Source of the DNA: Engraulis encrasicolus
Lineage: Eukaryota; Chordata; Actinopteri; Clupeiformes; Engraulidae
NCBI RefSeq assembly: GCF_034702125.1
Contig: NC_085867.1
Span: 37,044,221-37,108,220, forward strand
DNA: 64,000 nt
Reading direction: 5' to 3'
The translations under genes and the position numbers were made by a program. A model generated the notes under the pieces. That model was not told the origin of the DNA. It searched no databases and was given only the letters and a program-made list of their open reading frames with translations. This document shows positions 62,390 through 64,000 of the stretch, piece by piece (the stretch's first letter is position 1; each line of letters opens with the position of its first letter).

Positions 62390-62437
62390 ATGATGACGAG
62401 GATGCCAAAGGGACCACGCAGCCCCTGTTGAGAAAAG
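62390..62437 (+). CDS. slc12a2: slc12a2 alternative exon 21 (di-leucine exon), GC donor
   Basis: This exon has 48 bases (16 codons), phase 1, after gacctctttccag. It reads DDDEDAKGTTQPLLRK. Mammalian NKCC1 exon 21 is also 48 bases, phase 1, recalled as VEEEDGKTATQPLLKK. That exon is skipped in the NKCC1b isoform and carries a di-leucine signal linked to basolateral sorting. Length, phase, acidic start and QPLL(K/R)K all agree. The expected donor position reads aaaag|gcaggc, a GC instead of GT, and no GT lies nearby that would keep this length. It is either a real GC-AG intron or a sequence difference. Confidence 0.88.
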
Positions 62438-62688
62438 GCAGGCACTCCACCTTCAGACTCATCTCACATTTCACTTTTTTATTTAATATTTTATTTTATT
62501 ATTTATTCCGTCTCACACATGCTCTTGCACACAATCAGTCTCTATGCATTGATATGCCATCTGTTCTCTTAATCTTTCTCCTCTTCTCTCTTTTCCTCTC
62601 TTTCTTTCTTTCTCCTGGTTGGTATATCCATCTGTTTCTTTTTCTGTTTTGTTTCCCCTCTCTCTCTCGTTCTCTCTCTCTCGTTCTC

Positions 62689-62959
<271 letters not shown>

Positions 62960-63664
62960 ATCTCTCTCTCTCTCTCTGCCAAGTATTACATTCGTCTATG
63001 CTTGTGTTCTACCATTCTGTCTTGTTTTGCTTTCACATCTCCATGCATTTTCGATTTTGTCCACCCATCTGCCTACAACTTACCCTCTCCGGCCCTATGT
63101 ATCACCTTCTTTCTTTCTTTCTTTCTTTCCTTCTTTATTTTTGTCAAGTCAGTCTTGTTTCGACTTTACTTGTCACCCTTCTGAAATAACTTCTCTCTCT
63201 CTTCCTCTCTCTAGTTTAGTCTTCTGGCCGTGTCCTCTCTACTCCTCTCCTATGGCTGGCTTTACCGCCTACTTTCACACACTCGCACACTCTCTGTGCC
63301 CCTCTCGAGTGTGTGCTTATATGTTTGCTTACTTGTTTACTGTGGAAAACGGACTGCTTTTTCTAACACTAATGGAATTTGTCGCTGTGTATATGTGCGC
63401 GCGTGTGTATTTGTGTGTGCGTCTGCGTGTGTGTGTGTGTTTGTGCCTCTCTGCGTTTAATCCTCTATCTCTCCGTCCTGCGCTCCTGCAAGACGAGAGG
63501 CAACAACTTTTTCCTTTTTCCTTTTGTGTGCGGGTCTCTCTGTTTTCCTACTTGTCCACTGTAGGCCTTGCTGCTTTTTACTGCCGCTCTTTACTTCTCC
63601 CTCTCTTTCCCTGACACTCTCTTTCTCTCCTTATTTCACTCTCTCCCTTTCACACACCCCTCTC

Positions 63665-63696
63665 TCTGTCTTTGTCTGTCTCTCTGTGTCTGTCTC

Positions 63697-63782
<86 letters not shown>
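63665..63782. repeat. Interrupted (CT)n array
   Basis: TCTG-containing start, a pure CT middle (63703-63752), then three TCTCTG units. Confidence 0.94.
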
Positions 63783-64000
63783 CACCCGTCTCCCCATTAT
63801 CTTCCCTTTCTCCCTTTCACGCTGGCTCTATCTCATTCAGTGATTTTCCCTCTCTACCCCCCCCCCCTTCCACTCACTCTATCCCTTTTTCTATTTCTCT
63901 CTCCTTTGTACTCTATCTCTTGTGTTTTATCCCCTTCTCCATCTACCCGTCTCTTAACCTACTTTACCCCTGCCTTATCTTTCTATATATTCCCCTATCT

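Overview
The window is vertebrate nuclear DNA and almost certainly from a ray-finned fish. It holds 20 spliced exons on the + strand, all with GT/AG or GC/AG boundaries. It is extremely rich in CA and CT dinucleotide arrays, carries several small hAT-like elements with 8-bp target duplications, and has tRNA-type SINEs and an L2-like LINE fragment. I see no bacterial, viral or organellar gene, no CRISPR array, no operon and no recognisable RNA gene outside SINEs.

The only gene I can support is slc12a2, encoding the Na-K-2Cl cotransporter NKCC1. Exons 2 to 21 (human numbering as I recall it) lie in order between 15899 and 62437. Joined in silico they stay in frame and give about 741 codons. These cover the end of the cytosolic N-terminus, all twelve membrane helices, the glycosylated loop between TM7 and TM8, and roughly the first half of the C-terminal domain. 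Exon 1 (most of the N-terminus, promoter, 5'UTR) must lie upstream of base 1. The last C-terminal exons and 3'UTR lie beyond base 64000. Identity as NKCC1 rather than NKCC2 or NCC rests on the exon 2 string EPFEDGFANGEELTP, the TM11-12 sequence, and a 48-base exon ending in QPLLRK that matches the alternatively spliced exon 21 of mammalian NKCC1. Which teleost copy (nkcc1a or nkcc1b) it is cannot be decided here.

Layout: 1-15898 is intron 1, with SINE pieces, a 1.57-kb inverted-repeat element enclosing an L2 remnant, and long CT and CA arrays. 15899-21779 holds exons 2-4 with several hAT-like elements in intron 2. 21780-28212 is the long intron 4. 28213-39383 is the dense core with exons 5-14. 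39384-50208 holds exon 15 and the 8.3-kb intron 15, in which a hAT-like element splits a CA array. 50209-62437 holds exons 16-21, with nested hAT-like elements in intron 18. The end of the window is CT-rich intron 21.

Most interesting points: exon 21 appears to use a non-canonical GC donor. The exon 14 acceptor is preceded by a TG repeat instead of a pyrimidine tract. A SINE ends about 13 bases before exon 7. Acceptors 15 and 16 abut about 200-base CT arrays. The 3' end of exon 17 has a decayed duplicate in the next intron. All long uninterrupted CT/GA arrays carry CT on the sense strand. I found no wholly new biological system.
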